NCBI GenBank assembly: GCA_035079385.1
Contig: JAVHKY010000009.1
Coordinates: forward strand, 1,178,001-1,242,000
DNA from: Aspidiotus rigidus
Lineage: Eukaryota; Arthropoda; Insecta; Hemiptera; Diaspididae
Direction: 5' to 3'
Length of the DNA: 64,000 nucleotides
Shown here piece by piece: positions 23,291-34,895 of this stretch (position 1 is its first letter; every line of letters begins with the position of its first letter). The translations under genes were made by a program, and so were the position numbers. The notes under the pieces are model-generated. The model had not been told where the DNA came from and searched no databases. It saw nothing but the letters and a program-made list of their open reading frames with translations.

Positions 23291-24759
23291 GTGGTTTTCC
23301 CAGTATTTAATAAAGATTAATCATTTCATCTACACTCCTGACCATCCTATGACGAGATGAGCTACTTTGACCAGAATAAAGAATTATAGATTAGATCTAC
23401 CTTCAGTAAAAAAGCCGACCCTCTTCATACTTACATGAACGTATTATTATTCTACCTCGTGCTCATTTATGTCGTAATTTAACGTGATTTTACAACTTTT
23501 CAAGAGGATTTATCATCGTTGTATCTTCACTTTAAAAGGTATCAAGTACAAAGAACTTTCTAACTATTCAATCCCCGTGTACCGTGATTTAATTCAATTC
23601 GGATTTGTATCTGTCATTTTTCCGTGTGGCTGAGGGTGTATTAATTACATATTAACCAACATTACAAATCCAGATACGAGTCTTTTTTTTTTTTTTTTTC
23701 TTCAATCCATGCGCCTAATTTCTTATTTGAATAATAGATGTTTATATTTTACTATATTGATAACCGCATAATAATATGATATAACGAGTCAACAACATAC
23801 TCGAGAAATAACCACATCATACTACAGTTTTGTTTTCATTTGTCCTGCCTGTCTTTATTTTTTTGTTCTATCATCAGCGATCGTTGGAGAACTGTGTATT
23901 CTGAAATCCAGAGGAGTGTACGCTAGTGTTACGTCCTAATTTTTAGCCTGCCATTCTGCAATCTACTTTTTTCTTTTTTTCCATTTATCCATGATTAAAA
24001 TAGCATGATACATGATAGGATTGGTGGTGGGTAATCAACGAATGCACGTTTTTCTTTTTGATGAAACCTTGCACTACTGTCATTTCAAATAATTTTCTTG
24101 GAGTTTCTTTGAATCTCTTAGACAATAGTGGGATGTGGTGGAGGAAAATACAACGAAATCATATTTTCGCGTTCAGACTGGCCGTAAATAATTACGTACT
24201 CTTTTATCTTGTTGTATAATTCTCGAAAAATGATTTCTGTATAATATTATGGTAAAGTGATGTTTATGTGTAAATTTTTATATTCACGAGTAATCTACGC
24301 ACGAGAAGAGACGCTCTTTTGCCCTTTTTTTCCTCTCCCCCCCCCCGTCTTTCTTCTGTTCTATCTGTCGCTGAGCTTTGAAAACTTATTCGTTCCGTTT
24401 TCAAATGTATGTTATGTGAGTTGAATTGAATCAGGTGATTGCGGTTATACTGATAAATTTGTTACATTGATAGCCACCGACGCGACGCTGCGCCACTGAT
24501 GGCGGGAAGGGAATATTTGTCTTCCGCGTTAAAGCATGAGGTTACTTTGGTGTATTGGTTGTACTCGTAATTGATTGCATCGTAGGCTCGCCTTGTCGCG
24601 ATTTCCATTAATGACAAACCGTCGTTTCCTTCTTGGATTCCTCATATTTTACTCGAATTGAGCATTCAGTATAAGGGCACACACTCGTGGTGCCCCACTT
24701 TATTGTTTGAAAAGTTGCCTACGCGATTCATCTACATGCCAACATTTTATATTTTTTAG

Positions 24760-24887
24760 GTAGAATATTTTTCAAGCAGAATAAAATACTGAGTACCACC
24801 TTTGTTAGCTGCAATGATCCGACTACAAAAGTTATCCAAAATAGCGATGGCACTGTTTCGATATTCGACTCTTACGGCTTGCGTCGA
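24760..24887 (+). CDS. GATA module, exon 1 (linker, possible relic of an N-terminal GATA finger)
   Basis: The acceptor TATTTTTTAG ends at 24759 and entry is in phase 1 (GT, then AGA ATA TTT), again the phase of the lola-type exons. A consensus donor (CGA|GTGAGT) follows 24887 in phase 0, which is what the next exon needs. It encodes about 42 residues. Its second half (FVSCNDPTTK, NSDGT, FDSYGLRR) can be laid over a GATA N-finger (C-V-N-C, D-G-T-G, CNACGLY), but three of four zinc ligands are gone. If this is right, the N-finger has decayed to a linker. The exon is supported by phase and splice sites; the finger relic is only suggestive. Confidence 0.6.
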
Positions 24888-25511
24888 GTGAGTACCAATT
24901 TCCTTATCTAAAAGACACACCAAAAGAAAGGAGGACAGAAATTTTCGCCGTCGAAAAACTAGGATCATGTGCGGCAGAATGGTCAGGTCAATTCAAAACG
25001 GTGATTGCATGCCTATCATGAATCTTACGACTCCCGGTTTTCTCTCTTTCTCTCTTTTTCGTCTCTCTTTACTGTATTATCTTATCTCCACATCTCGATG
25101 GAACGTCTTTTCGTCATGTCGCACACGTTATCTGTTGCGTGGTTAGCGGATTAAAAATGATAAAGCAGGAGCGTTCTGTTGTACAATTAATGTCTGACGA
25201 ACGTGCAGTGTCTATGATTAGGAAAAATGGGTTCTCATTATTGGTGTTTTGGCTGACTTTTTGCAGAATCCCATCCCTGCACGTTCGTCAAATCATAATA
25301 TTTTTACGGCACCGGTATTCAAAGGAAACACACTGCTGGGCCAGTCAGTCATTTCTTGCTTATCAATTTCTTTTTTATTATTGACAGTTGTAGTCGGCAA
25401 ATTGTATGAGGTTGACTTAGAGTGTATACGTACCCGCTACCCTACTCTGTATAAACGTTCTTCTATGAAAATGAATGGTGTGATGACTTGATGAGTTCTA
25501 ATGTTTTCTAG

Positions 25512-25637
25512 GAGTCCAGGAAATTAGGTTCAACGGCTTGTGCGAATTGCGGTGCAACAGAAACAACTCTTTGGAGACGTAATATGAATGGGGATCCAGT
25601 GTGCAATCCGTGCGGCCTCTATTTCAAACTGAAAGGG
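25512..25637 (+). CDS. GATA module, exon 2 (C-terminal-type GATA zinc finger)
   Basis: A complete GATA finger: CANC, seventeen residues ([17 protein letters not shown]), CNPC, then GLYFKLKG. All four zinc ligands and the LWRR and CGLY signatures are present. The exon is 126 bases in phase 0 at both ends (acceptor TTTTCTAG ending at 25511, donor GGG|GTAAAG), the size and phase of the C-finger exon in vertebrate GATA4-type genes. CNPC replaces the near-universal CNAC. Proteins with this finger bind A/T-GATA-A/G sites in the nucleus. It sits in the same orientation as the zinc-finger exon array. It was probably captured at the DNA level from a GATA gene, because the introns are kept. Confidence 0.92.
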
Positions 25638-25763
25638 GTAAAGCTATTTATATACTTACTTTATTTTAAGGGAATCTTGACTTCCGTCCAAAATTGAATA
25701 TATTACGTATCAATATTTATCAAGCATTTAAATTGTTATCAACTTTGAATTACTAATTTACAG

Positions 25764-25871
25764 ATTAATCGGCCTTTGACGATGAAATCAGATTGTATCC
25801 GCCCCAGGAGACGAAAACAGCTGAGTATGTCTTGTAAAAAGTACACTGGTACTCACGAAAGTACCGAGTAA
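25764..25871 (+). CDS. GATA module, exon 3 (basic tail and stop)
   Basis: The acceptor TAATTTACAG ends at 25763, in phase 0. It continues the GATA domain with INRPLTMKSDCIRPRRRKQL, the basic arm that follows GATA fingers (canonical NRPLTMKK-D-IQTRNRK), then about 16 more residues and TAA. The intron before INRPL is at the classical GATA position. The tail is very short compared with free-standing GATA factors, as expected for an alternative C-terminus. A polyadenylation signal AATAAA lies at 26190. The basic arm has changed (QTRN to RPRR), which could alter DNA contacts. Confidence 0.86.
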   Translation: MNRPLTMKSDCIRPRRRKQLSMSCKKYTGTHESTE

Positions 25872-26025
25872 CTCGTCTTGATTCTACATCGGTGTTTGTT
25901 CACTCGTCTTCATTCTATTTTACTCTATTTTATTTCATTTTATTCTATTCTATGTTACTGCATTTTATTTTATTCTCTTTTACTTTATTTTATTTTACTT
26001 TATTTATTGATTTCATGTTTTTGTC

Positions 26026-26058
<33 letters not shown>

Positions 26059-26352
26059 GATATTTTAAAGAAATTTTATTGGGTAAAGATTGTATTACTG
26101 TTTTAATATTCTCGTCCGACTCTTGTAACACCAGGTGTAAGACATTTTAGGCCGTTGTACAATATTTGTTACAACATTACTACCTTGCAAATAAAATTGT
26201 ATCATATACAAATATAACACTGTACGTACGGATAACACTTTCTTTTTCAATGACTTGAATTTAATTTGTATTTATGTACCTTTAGTTATTTTTCCCGTTT
26301 CCTGTAAATTTTTTATATTTTTTATTATCTTTCTTCACTACTTCTATAAAAT

Positions 26353-26522
<170 letters not shown>

Positions 26523-27299
26523 ACTTTCTTTTTTCTTGACGAGTCAACTGGAGACGAACTGTATTCATTGTATCCAGTGCCTGCAATATTCATTAATATG
26601 AACTATTTGACTGTTGTCTATAGAAGTAAGCGTCATATCGTCTCTAAATTACGATAGTTATGTAGATAATGCATTGTTTGTAAAATTTAATGGGCGTTTA
26701 TTGTAAAGATACATTTTTGTTACGGTATTAAATTTTAATTTATATACACGCCTTATTCATTTGTTGTAGCCGTGTAATACCGCATCGCGTCATGGAGCGC
26801 AGCATACAATCGGCAATGCAATACAAGGTGAGAAGGGTTATAAAAGTATTGCAAAACTTGCTGTCTGGAATAGAATATTGCGAGAACGATATTTTATGCT
26901 GCAGCAAAGACTGAAAATGCCTCAGTAAGAACAGTTTTTCAAGCTAATTAAGTTCAATTCATTCTGCTTTTGAAAACTGAACGATATTTATCTTGGTGAA
27001 ATGTGGTCAAAAAAAGGGCCTAAGATTTAGAATATTAAATTTAGTGGCCAGGAGTAAATTTGAATATAGAAGTTTTGGCGGCTTTGTTGTGACGTTTCGA
27101 TACTTCGATCTCGATATGAGGTCGAAGTCGAAAATTAGGACCATGATCGAATGATAATGGTACATTTTTCGACACTCGAAATTGTTGCTATAGCCTGTGC
27201 TCTTTTATTACAGCTGATGGAGTGAACCCAACATCGATTTTGAAATCACTCACTATAGCATACCAGGAAATCCCTTTTTGTAACTTCAATCACTTTTAA

Positions 27300-28400
27300 C
27301 AAAGAGATCTTGACTTTACAATCCTACCGTTTCTATTGGGTGTCAAGTTTGCTGTCATCCTATTGGTCGGTTCTGTTCTTTCTGTTTCCTTCAATCACCA
27401 GGCTGAATAACCGTTTGCTGTCAATTCTGATTACGTTGTTCAAAAGGCTAGCTTTTCTCCTTCTTGCCTTTGTAATCTTCATTTGTTTCCAGAGTTTCCT
27501 TCTCTTCATGCAATTTTCGACATGTATGACTTCAAATATCTACATTGCAGTGTTTTCCAAACAGAGACTTGTCATCTTCTTTTTGCTTGATGTTTTGTAC
27601 TCCTTTCTCTTGATGACAAAGTTTCCTCCAGCAGTCTTGCAAATGTAGATGGCTTTGCACTGTTCGCAACTGATCTTATACACTCTGCTCAAACCGCCCT
27701 TGTCCTTTTCCTCGATCGGATCATTGCTTATTCTCGTCACCGTGGGTGGCTTGTTATGGATGCTCACGTTTACATCATAACAGCTGAATGCTTTGATCAC
27801 TTTGTTTGTGTACTTTCCTATGTATGAAACTGACCCGGAGTATTTTCTCGCTTTACTGTCCTGGGTTCCCTTCCTTGCTTTCATTTTCCCAAAAACTCTC
27901 CCAGCCACATCTCTAGAATGGCGGTTGGCTGCTGCAATCTGCTTTACTATCTCGATTTCTTCCCTATTCTTTTCATTGTTCTTCAAGAAAGAGATTGCTC
28001 GATAGCAGTAGTTCTAAATTGCTGCTTACTTGTTCCTGGGGTGGTAGGAGTCGTTTAGGATGTTCGTGTGCGTTGGCTTTCTGTAGATTTTGTATTGTAT
28101 CCCGTTGTTCTCCAGCGTGAGTGTCAGATCCAAATATTCGATGGTCTCATTGCTTTTTTCCACTGTGAATTTGATGCTCTCATTCATTGTATACATTTCC
28201 GGAAGGAATTGGTTCACCTGTCTACTGGTGCTTGTCCACACAATTTAGATATCATTTATTTATCTAGCCCAGTATATGATAGAGTTTCTGAACTTTTTCC
28301 TTTCAATATCTCGTTTTCCATATCATTCATGAATATATCCACCAGTATTGGTAACAGCGGTGATCCCATCGCTAGTCCCTTTTATGGGAATTAGGAAAAA
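27300..28400 (-). mobile_element. Penelope-like element fragment, minus strand
   Basis: Reading leftward: a reverse-transcriptase piece (GSPLLPILVDIFMNDME near 28350, then EYLDLTLTLENNGIQYKIYR and KPTHTN near 28080-28160), followed in another frame by the endonuclease (PTVTRISNDPIEEKDKGG, then VYKISCEQCKAIYICKT near 27640-27740) and its worn C-terminus down to about 27300. YIC stands where YIG is expected and there are frame breaks, so it is a dead copy. Confidence 0.78.
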
Positions 28401-29659
28401 GTAAACTCGAAAAGTATGTAACAATGTACTCACCAAATTGAAGAAAGTTCAAAAAATTTTCTACAGAAGAAGGTCAAGAAGTAACGAAAAAAAAAACGAT
28501 GAAATTGATGAAATTTCAGGTATAACGGTGTCGAACGCGACCAGTTTTTTTACAACATGCGTATCAATATCAGGCGAATGCAGTGAAGCAAAGATTCTTG
28601 AGACAATGAAATTTGAAAATAGAAAAATCGATCATAATTAGTCATGTTTTGGTCAATAAATGGGCGACCAAAAAAGACTTTTGCGTAATCTCATTAGATA
28701 ATGCTAAGTACATTGCGTTGCATTGCGCAAAAATTTTCAGAGTAGCTGACTTGTAATTATGTGATGTCAAAAAGTGATTTTACAGCGATGAGCAATCTTT
28801 ATTTCATTTTAGAAAAACATTTTGTCAATACAAAATATTAGAGTGAGAGATTACTCCTCATGCACTTAACCACCTTGTTTTCAACTGAGTTTGTAAAACT
28901 TCATTTGTGCAGCGAATTCTCACTTAAATTGATGTACGCGTTTCTCGCTTATACTACCCCTTAATCGAGTATTCTAACATTTAGCCTAAGTAAGCTTGGT
29001 GGTTTGGTTTGCCCTTTTGACGAGCTCTTGTCTGATTTCAAGGCTGAATTCAAAGTACATGTAGCCTAAACAGAAAATCATATAATGTTTCCATTATTTT
29101 CCTCCAGTTTAAGAAAAATACCACCGCCAGCACCGTTTAATTTAAAGAAAAAAAAAAAAAAACAAAAACAAATTAAAAGAAACAATATTTATTTACAACG
29201 TACATCTCTACTCTGTAAATGGATGAATATAATTAAAGGAATTGAAAATACTGTGTTGAAAATTTAATGATTTTTTTTGGAAAACCCCCCTTTCAATATT
29301 GGAGCTCTACTTACACCTCACTCACTCATTATGAGTTCCGATAATTATTTTTTTTGTTTGCCTAGATGTAGGTTTCCTCAAACAAATTTTTACTTCTCCT
29401 CCAACCATGCAATGTATATTGCACGTGATCAAGATGTACTGAACGCCAAAAAAACAATTGAACGAACTTCATTGAACCATGATGGCGCAAACAAGTTGGA
29501 AGAAACGTGATATGAACAAAATTTTGTACAAATCCAACTGAACAAGATGCGAGTTTGCTTAAAGTACTCGTAGGTGCCACTCAGTCAACCTGTGTGTCAT
29601 GGTACATAAAATTAAACTTCGATTTTACAGATACTTATCTTTCTACTTTTACGTAGAAA

Positions 29660-29663
29660 CCAA

Positions 29664-29698
<35 letters not shown>
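29660..29698. repeat. (AAT)n microsatellite
   Basis: About 12 AAT units, followed by AAGGAAGAAGGAAGAAA, a word also present at 200-217. Confidence 0.9.
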
Positions 29699-30170
29699 GG
29701 AAGAAGGAAGAAAGGAAATAACCCTAGTGTTACAATAATAACTTGGCAGGGCGGCTATTATACTACCGCACTACTAAAGAAATATACACAATACTGCGCA
29801 GCACAATTACAAAGTACTCCCACTAGTCTTAAACAGGGACTTAGAGTATCGGGACACGTGACACCTGGGACACTTTCTAATAACAGCAATAGAACCACTC
29901 CCAAAGCCAAATCTGAAACAGTATCAGTTGAGTTGTTGCAGCGTAGAAGCTAAGAACTAGATCTTTCACATTACCGCACCCCTCGGATCATGTGAAACGC
30001 TACTCCAAATTCCTGAACTCTTACATGATACCCTGAGAATGTTACCCTTATAATACAACTAATCTGCCATTCAAAACAAAATTCACTAAGCTATGAGGAA
30101 ATGTCATGCAATGTGCGACGTGAAGCTCATTTTCATTTGTAGCTCCCTCCTATGGGAATTTGCTTTCAGG

Positions 30171-30320
30171 GTTATCCCGCGTCGCAAAAGCCGACACTAT
30201 TGAAATCACTCTGTAGGGTTAGCCCGCGCCGCGGAGGCCTACTGTAGTACCATTACAATCACTTTTTTAGGGTCGGCCCCGGCACCAAAGACCGACTGTA
30301 TTGCAATCCCTTTTTTCTTT
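30171..30320. repeat. Three-copy GC-rich minisatellite, unit about 50 bases
   Basis: Each unit starts AGGGTTA or AGGGTCG, then a GC-rich core (TCCCGCGTCGCAAAAGCC, GCCCGCGCCGCGGAGGCC, GCCCCGGCACCAAAGACC), then ACTGTA, ATT and CAATC-CTTTTTT. The first unit is the most diverged. The GC content stands out in AT-rich surroundings. Confidence 0.75.
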
Positions 30321-32572
30321 CCTATTTTCATCTCGGTTAAAATTCTGATGTCGCGCCGTAGTAGTCCACAGCGCAGTGTGTTGATGAGTGACAACGCGCA
30401 TTTGTGTGCATTTGTTTTGTGCTGTTTCTTGTGTCTTTATGTATTTGTTATCTCGCATATTCATGTTATCGTCGTTGTGGTCTTTTTACACTAACAAAAC
30501 AGTAGGATAGTAAGAATAATGAAATTAAAAAAGTTTACCTCCAGAGAACGGACATTACGAGCCACATATAGCAAAAGAAAGGAAGAGAGGAAAAAACGTA
30601 TACAGGCTTGTAAAATTATTTGAGCGACGACCGGTTTTGGAGTGAAACGTACCATCGTCAGTTTGCAACCAAATCGAGAAAAGAGAAAGAAATAACGAGA
30701 AGGAAAAGACTCATTTTGGTATTAACCCAAAAGTGTACATCACAAAGATGCCAAAGAAAACATGCTCCGTGTCGTTGAGTAATTGGCAGGCGCAAAAGCA
30801 ATATTTTAGCTGTGTACCCCGTGCTTCAATTGTAATCTGTACTTGGTCTTATAGTTTAAAGTTAACCACAGAGGTAGTATATATTGTTAGGTTTTAAGCA
30901 GAGAAGTTGAGTTTGTGATGATGATTATTTCTTGAGCGATAAAGATGCGCTCTTCTAAATAGAATAAATTTCTAGGATGACAACATATGATAGAAGAAGC
31001 TTTGTAAATAACCAGGAAATAACTAATAGTAGAAAGTACTAATTGTAAAAAGGTGATCCAAATTTAATCAATGATTTTGAATCATTGATTTTGCAGTTTG
31101 TGTTATTACTGTAGGTCAAGTGAAAATCTGAGTTTACATATTTCTTTCGCAATGTCTAGAGATGAGCAGGATTAATGATAAGTACGTTTCAGAACCCCTG
31201 AACCAGTCTGCGAAATTCCATAATGCATATTTTCGTATATTTGGGTCGTTAGCACATATTTCACTCGTTAGCGCATATTTCGAGGATAAGCACGTAATTC
31301 CGCATATTAACAGGCCACAGCCGGTGCAAAAACATATTTAGAGAGAATCGTCAATCATTTTCATTCGAAAATATTATTTAATTCCATATTTTTGTTCGTT
31401 GTAATCAACAACTTTTCGCGTAGATCGTTGTACAATTTTCATTTATCTGACGTTCATTTTGAAAAATTTTGAAAGCACATAATTTGCATATTTGAACGTC
31501 TTTAAACACATATTTCAGAGGAATAAATACATATTTTCACTTGCCCTATTTATAAATTCAAGAGAAACGATTGGCCGATCCTGCTTGTTTTAGGGGGAAG
31601 GGGAATTCTGAAAGCCTGCGTTAAATACATTGTCGTCGGTGGTCGAAATTTGTTCTGCAAGTGTTACCGATTCTTCTCGTTGGAAAAGGGAGGTATTCCA
31701 CCCTTCCCTTTCGGTTTACTCATATATTTATTTATTTATAGGAGGCCTATAAGATTTTTTTGTCCGCGGAACTCCTTCAAAACTACTGGATAAATTTGTT
31801 TGAAACTTGGGCAGATTTGTATTGTATCTAAAGATATGCACCTGTATTGTCTTTGAGGATCGGGTGAGTAGCTCTCGAGTATACTATAATAAAATTAAAA
31901 AAATCCCCATCACTTTCTAAAATTATTGAATGGATTTTCTCAAAATGCGGTCAAAATGTAGTTCTATATTATATAAAAATTATTCACCTGCAATTTGTTT
32001 GAGAATTGGATCGATAGTTCTCGAGATATGTGAGGCCATCTGAGAAACCACACCTAAACTCGCTTCAATTTTTTTTTTTTTTTTTTTTTTTTTTGCATTT
32101 TCAAATAGAAGATAGTTTCCTGAATCTACAAAAAATTTTCCACGTGGGTTGAAAATTCTCAGATATGATCTTTTGAAGTTACAACTTTAAAAAAAAAAAT
32201 CTGAGAAAATTGGAAAAAACTTAGGTACTGAATGTTTGTGACTGAAAAACAGTTAGGAGCGAGATTTCTCAGATCGCCTCACATATACTCAATTTTAGGA
32301 TTCAAGACATGATTTGAGGAGTCTCAGGAAATAGGAATATTATTTTCAATTTGGACTGGCTTCTTTCAGTGAGATTTAATGTTAGACCTACAAATGAACC
32401 AGGATCGAGTGATGTATTTGTTTGTTAGTGCATATGGAGAGGTCGGAGCGCGTGAGGGAAAAAATGAGGGTTTGACTGATGCGTGATTAGTTGTTTGCTT
32501 GGCTTCGATATTGATTTGTTTTATTTTCCGGATCGTCTTTGTAACTGATTCCCAGATGGGATCTTTGACTAT

Positions 32573-33141
32573 ATATTATTATATGGACTGCGCTAAGCGC
32601 CGCGTAATGCGGCACGACATCTGCCGTACAAAGTAGAACGGACGTATATGCGAAAACAACGATCACGGAAAAGTATCAAAAAGAATTTAAAAATGTATTC
32701 AAAAGGTATTAAGATCGCATAAGTTGATCACTCATAGTAATTTTCAACGTAGAATTCGATAATTCTAATAATTTTCTTCAATAAGTGCTCAATCTTCAGA
32801 TACAGTACATTTTTTCACCTCGCGATGCATATACGTCCAAAAATGCAATCGACTGTGATAGTAGTGGTATGTGAATACGAAGCTTCGTTACCATCACACA
32901 TACAGCCCATTGATCCGAACGCCTCGTCTCGGTGATCGTTGTTTTCGCATATACGTCCGTTCTACTTTGTACGGCAGACATCTCGTAAGTAAGACAACAC
33001 GCGTTTGGATATAAGCGGCAACGATCACGTATGAAAATACAAGCAAAACGTGGTGCGTGCCGCTTACGCTTATCACATCTGAGGACGCGTTTTCCGCTCA
33101 TTTTATACACATTAGCGCAGTCCATATAATATATAGTCAAA
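32573..33141. mobile_element. Terminal-inverted-repeat element (MITE-like)
   Basis: TTTGACTATATATTATTATA with TGGACTGCGCTAA on the left is mirrored by TTAGCGCAGTCCATATAATA with TATAGTCAAA on the right. A second inverted block (TGCCGTACAAAGTAGAACGG with ACGTATATGCGAAAACAACG on the left) recurs inverted near 32935-32982. The minus-strand frames at 32796-33191 lie in it and are not genes. Confidence 0.7.
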
Positions 33142-33860
33142 GGATGGGATTTGCATAGACTGCCGAAACAACTGTTAGAGACCCATAGCAAGGTGGACAG
33201 AGGTAGGGGACAAGAAATTTTCTTGATACGTTTTGTAGGTTTTCTTAGATCACTTCTACCCTAAAATAAAATAAAATTCAAGTTTCCTTATCAGATTATG
33301 GGTATTTCATTTACTCTGTTATCAATTGATGTGACGTCATAGTCATCAACTTTATAGACATGAGTTCTATTGTTCATTCTACAAATATCTGGCTTGATTG
33401 ACAGGTCATTGGTATTTAGTCTAAAGAGCTGGAGTGACTCTCCGAATGAGTTTTGAATTGTGCGAGGAAAAGTCGTGTACTACTCACAAGACTGCGTGTT
33501 TTTTTTTTTTTAATAGCTATTGTTCACTACAGATGCTCTGTACGGCGGATTGGCAATGAGCGTTAAAGCGCATGTGTACTAAGATACGTAAGTGTAATGA
33601 GCGTTTTGTAACAAACTTAGTAAACTTATAGACTTACATCTTTCATACCTAAAGCTTTTGTTCCATAATGCTGTATAATCATACTTTTGTTTCTCTATTG
33701 AGCTCCTTTGTGGGGCCATAGGTAAGATAATGCTAAGCATTAGTGTTAGCCAAAATATTAATCATAAATTACAGGTATATTGTTTCGCACAACAAGTTTT
33801 CATCTTTATATTGCATAAATGTGTATTGTGGCCCTCCCTACTTATTTATTCTAAGTATTG

Positions 33861-34003
33861 ATATGTGACCTACGATGAGAATAGGATGCTCATTGCCCAC
33901 TGACAGGAACACCATTTCTCTCTGATTACAAATCCAATCAAAGAAAAATGGCGTTCCTGCAAAATGGGCAATAAGCATCCTTTTCTCATCGCAAGTCACA
34001 TAT
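33861..34003. repeat. Imperfect palindrome
   Basis: ATATGTGACCTACGATGAGA with ATAGGATGCTCATTGCCC is mirrored by GGGCAATAAGCATCCT with TCTCATCGCAAGTCACATAT. The arms are about 60 bases with mismatches; probably a short MITE. Confidence 0.75.
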
Positions 34004-34263
34004 TTTGTTCTTTGCGCCAAACTGATGTCTCATGATACTAGTACCCTGTTTGCGCGTGATACGTAATGTGTTTGCAATAATGAGAATCCCATTTCTTCCT
34101 CAATCTCAATTATATCCCATACACTTGGTGCGACTCAATACACGAAAGGAGCTACAACTAAATTATATCACCAAAGACAATGATTTTTTACATGCGGGAT
34201 AATGGGCAGTGATGTACTTGTTCTCGTTGTTGGTATTTGAGAATTAACGCGAAATTGTTTGAT

Positions 34264-34390
34264 CTCCTCGTAGCTCAGCGGTTAGAGCAGTCGCCCGGCA
34301 AGCGAAAGGTCTCGGGTTCGGATCCCGACGAGGTGCCCAAATTTTTCGCTTGTATTCTCATCTACTAACCCCCTCCTAAATTATATCACG
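34264..34390 (+). mobile_element. tRNA-derived SINE
   Basis: The first 72 bases fold nearly like a tRNA: acceptor stem 6 of 7 pairs (CTCCTCG with CGAGGTG), D stem GCTC/GAGC, T stem TCGGG/CCCGA with loop TTCGGAT. The anticodon loop lacks the universal T before the anticodon and its stem has a mismatch. The following AATTTTTCGCTTGTATTCTC with ATCTACTAAC is shared with the minus-strand copy at 63540-63677, so this is a SINE, not a tRNA gene. Confidence 0.7.
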
Positions 34391-34635
34391 TTTGTATATG
34401 TATTTTTTTGGGGGCCAACGCAACGCTTCATTTACATATCTCCTATGCGAGCTGAAGCGCTACTGTACAGAAGACGCTTTTAATGTATTGCCTCCCATAT
34501 TTTTGTTTTTCACTTTGTGTAAAAGTAATCATTTTTCAATACTATTATTAAGTTTTCTTTCTGAAGTATTTTCGTGTACCTATTCAAGTTTTGCGTCAAT
34601 ATTCCTTTTTAATTTTGTTTATTTTCTCCTTTTAG

Positions 34636-34895
34636 ATTGGGTCTTCCGGAAGATAATCAAGATCAGTTCCGTTTCACAAGATGGTATACTTTATCATTGT
34701 CCAAAATGTAATAAGGCTTATAACCGACGTGATTCTATGATAAGACATAAGAATTACGAATGCGGAAATATGGATCCAAAATTCAGATGCACTATTTGTA
34801 ACAAAAATTTCAAGCGTAGCGATCATTGCAAATCTCATTTGAAAATGGTGCATTATATGCATATAACCGATCTGGACATTATCAGAATCAAATAA
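34636..34895 (+). CDS. lola: lola-type alternative terminal exon 3 (C2HC + C2H2 fingers)
   Basis: Terminal exon of about 85 residues. The acceptor TTTTCTCCTTTTAG ends at 34635 and entry is in phase 1 (AT, then TGG GTC TTC). A short N-terminal part (FRKIIKISSVSQDG) leads straight to a C2HC finger (CPKC to HKNYEC) and a C2H2 finger (CTIC to HLKMVH). In the second finger a cysteine takes the place of the usual core leucine (RSDHCKSH). The long membrane-like frame upstream to 34392 is intronic. It is the first finger exon after the receptor and GATA modules. Confidence 0.88.

Larger units (their letters stand above)
13316..24759. other. Transposon-rich intron DNA between receptor and GATA modules
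   Basis: No further DNA-binding exon is recognisable in these 11.4 kb. The contents are a pogo-like relic (15331-16391), two Penelope-like fragments (17029-17600 and 20045-20960), decayed foldback pieces (18240-18452, 21570-21806), a palindrome (18552-18666), an inverted-repeat element with a transposase-like tail (19064-20043), a tRNA-like repeat (22938-23033) and a degenerate tandem repeat (23035-23290). A 50-base potential intron at 14590-14639 is discussed under rejected items. Confidence 0.5.

Noticed and set aside
23884..23942. Phase-1 acceptor TCTATCATCAG followed by a 19-residue open end (IVGELCILKSRGVYASVTS)
   Set aside because: An open run of this length is expected often by chance and nothing in the peptide supports it.
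25139..25491. Overlapping frames between GATA exons 1 and 2, with an acceptor TTTTTGCAG at 25266
   Set aside because: No frame continues to the phase-0 GATA exon with a good donor. The in-phase reading after this acceptor meets a stop, and exon 24760-24887 joins cleanly without it.
32796..33191. 131-codon minus-strand frame
   Set aside because: It lies largely within a terminal-inverted-repeat element and contains its arm, so it is a repeat artefact.
34264..34335. A functional tRNA gene
   Set aside because: The fold is close, but the base before the anticodon is not T, the stems have mismatches, and the body that follows recurs at 63.6 kb, so it is a SINE head.
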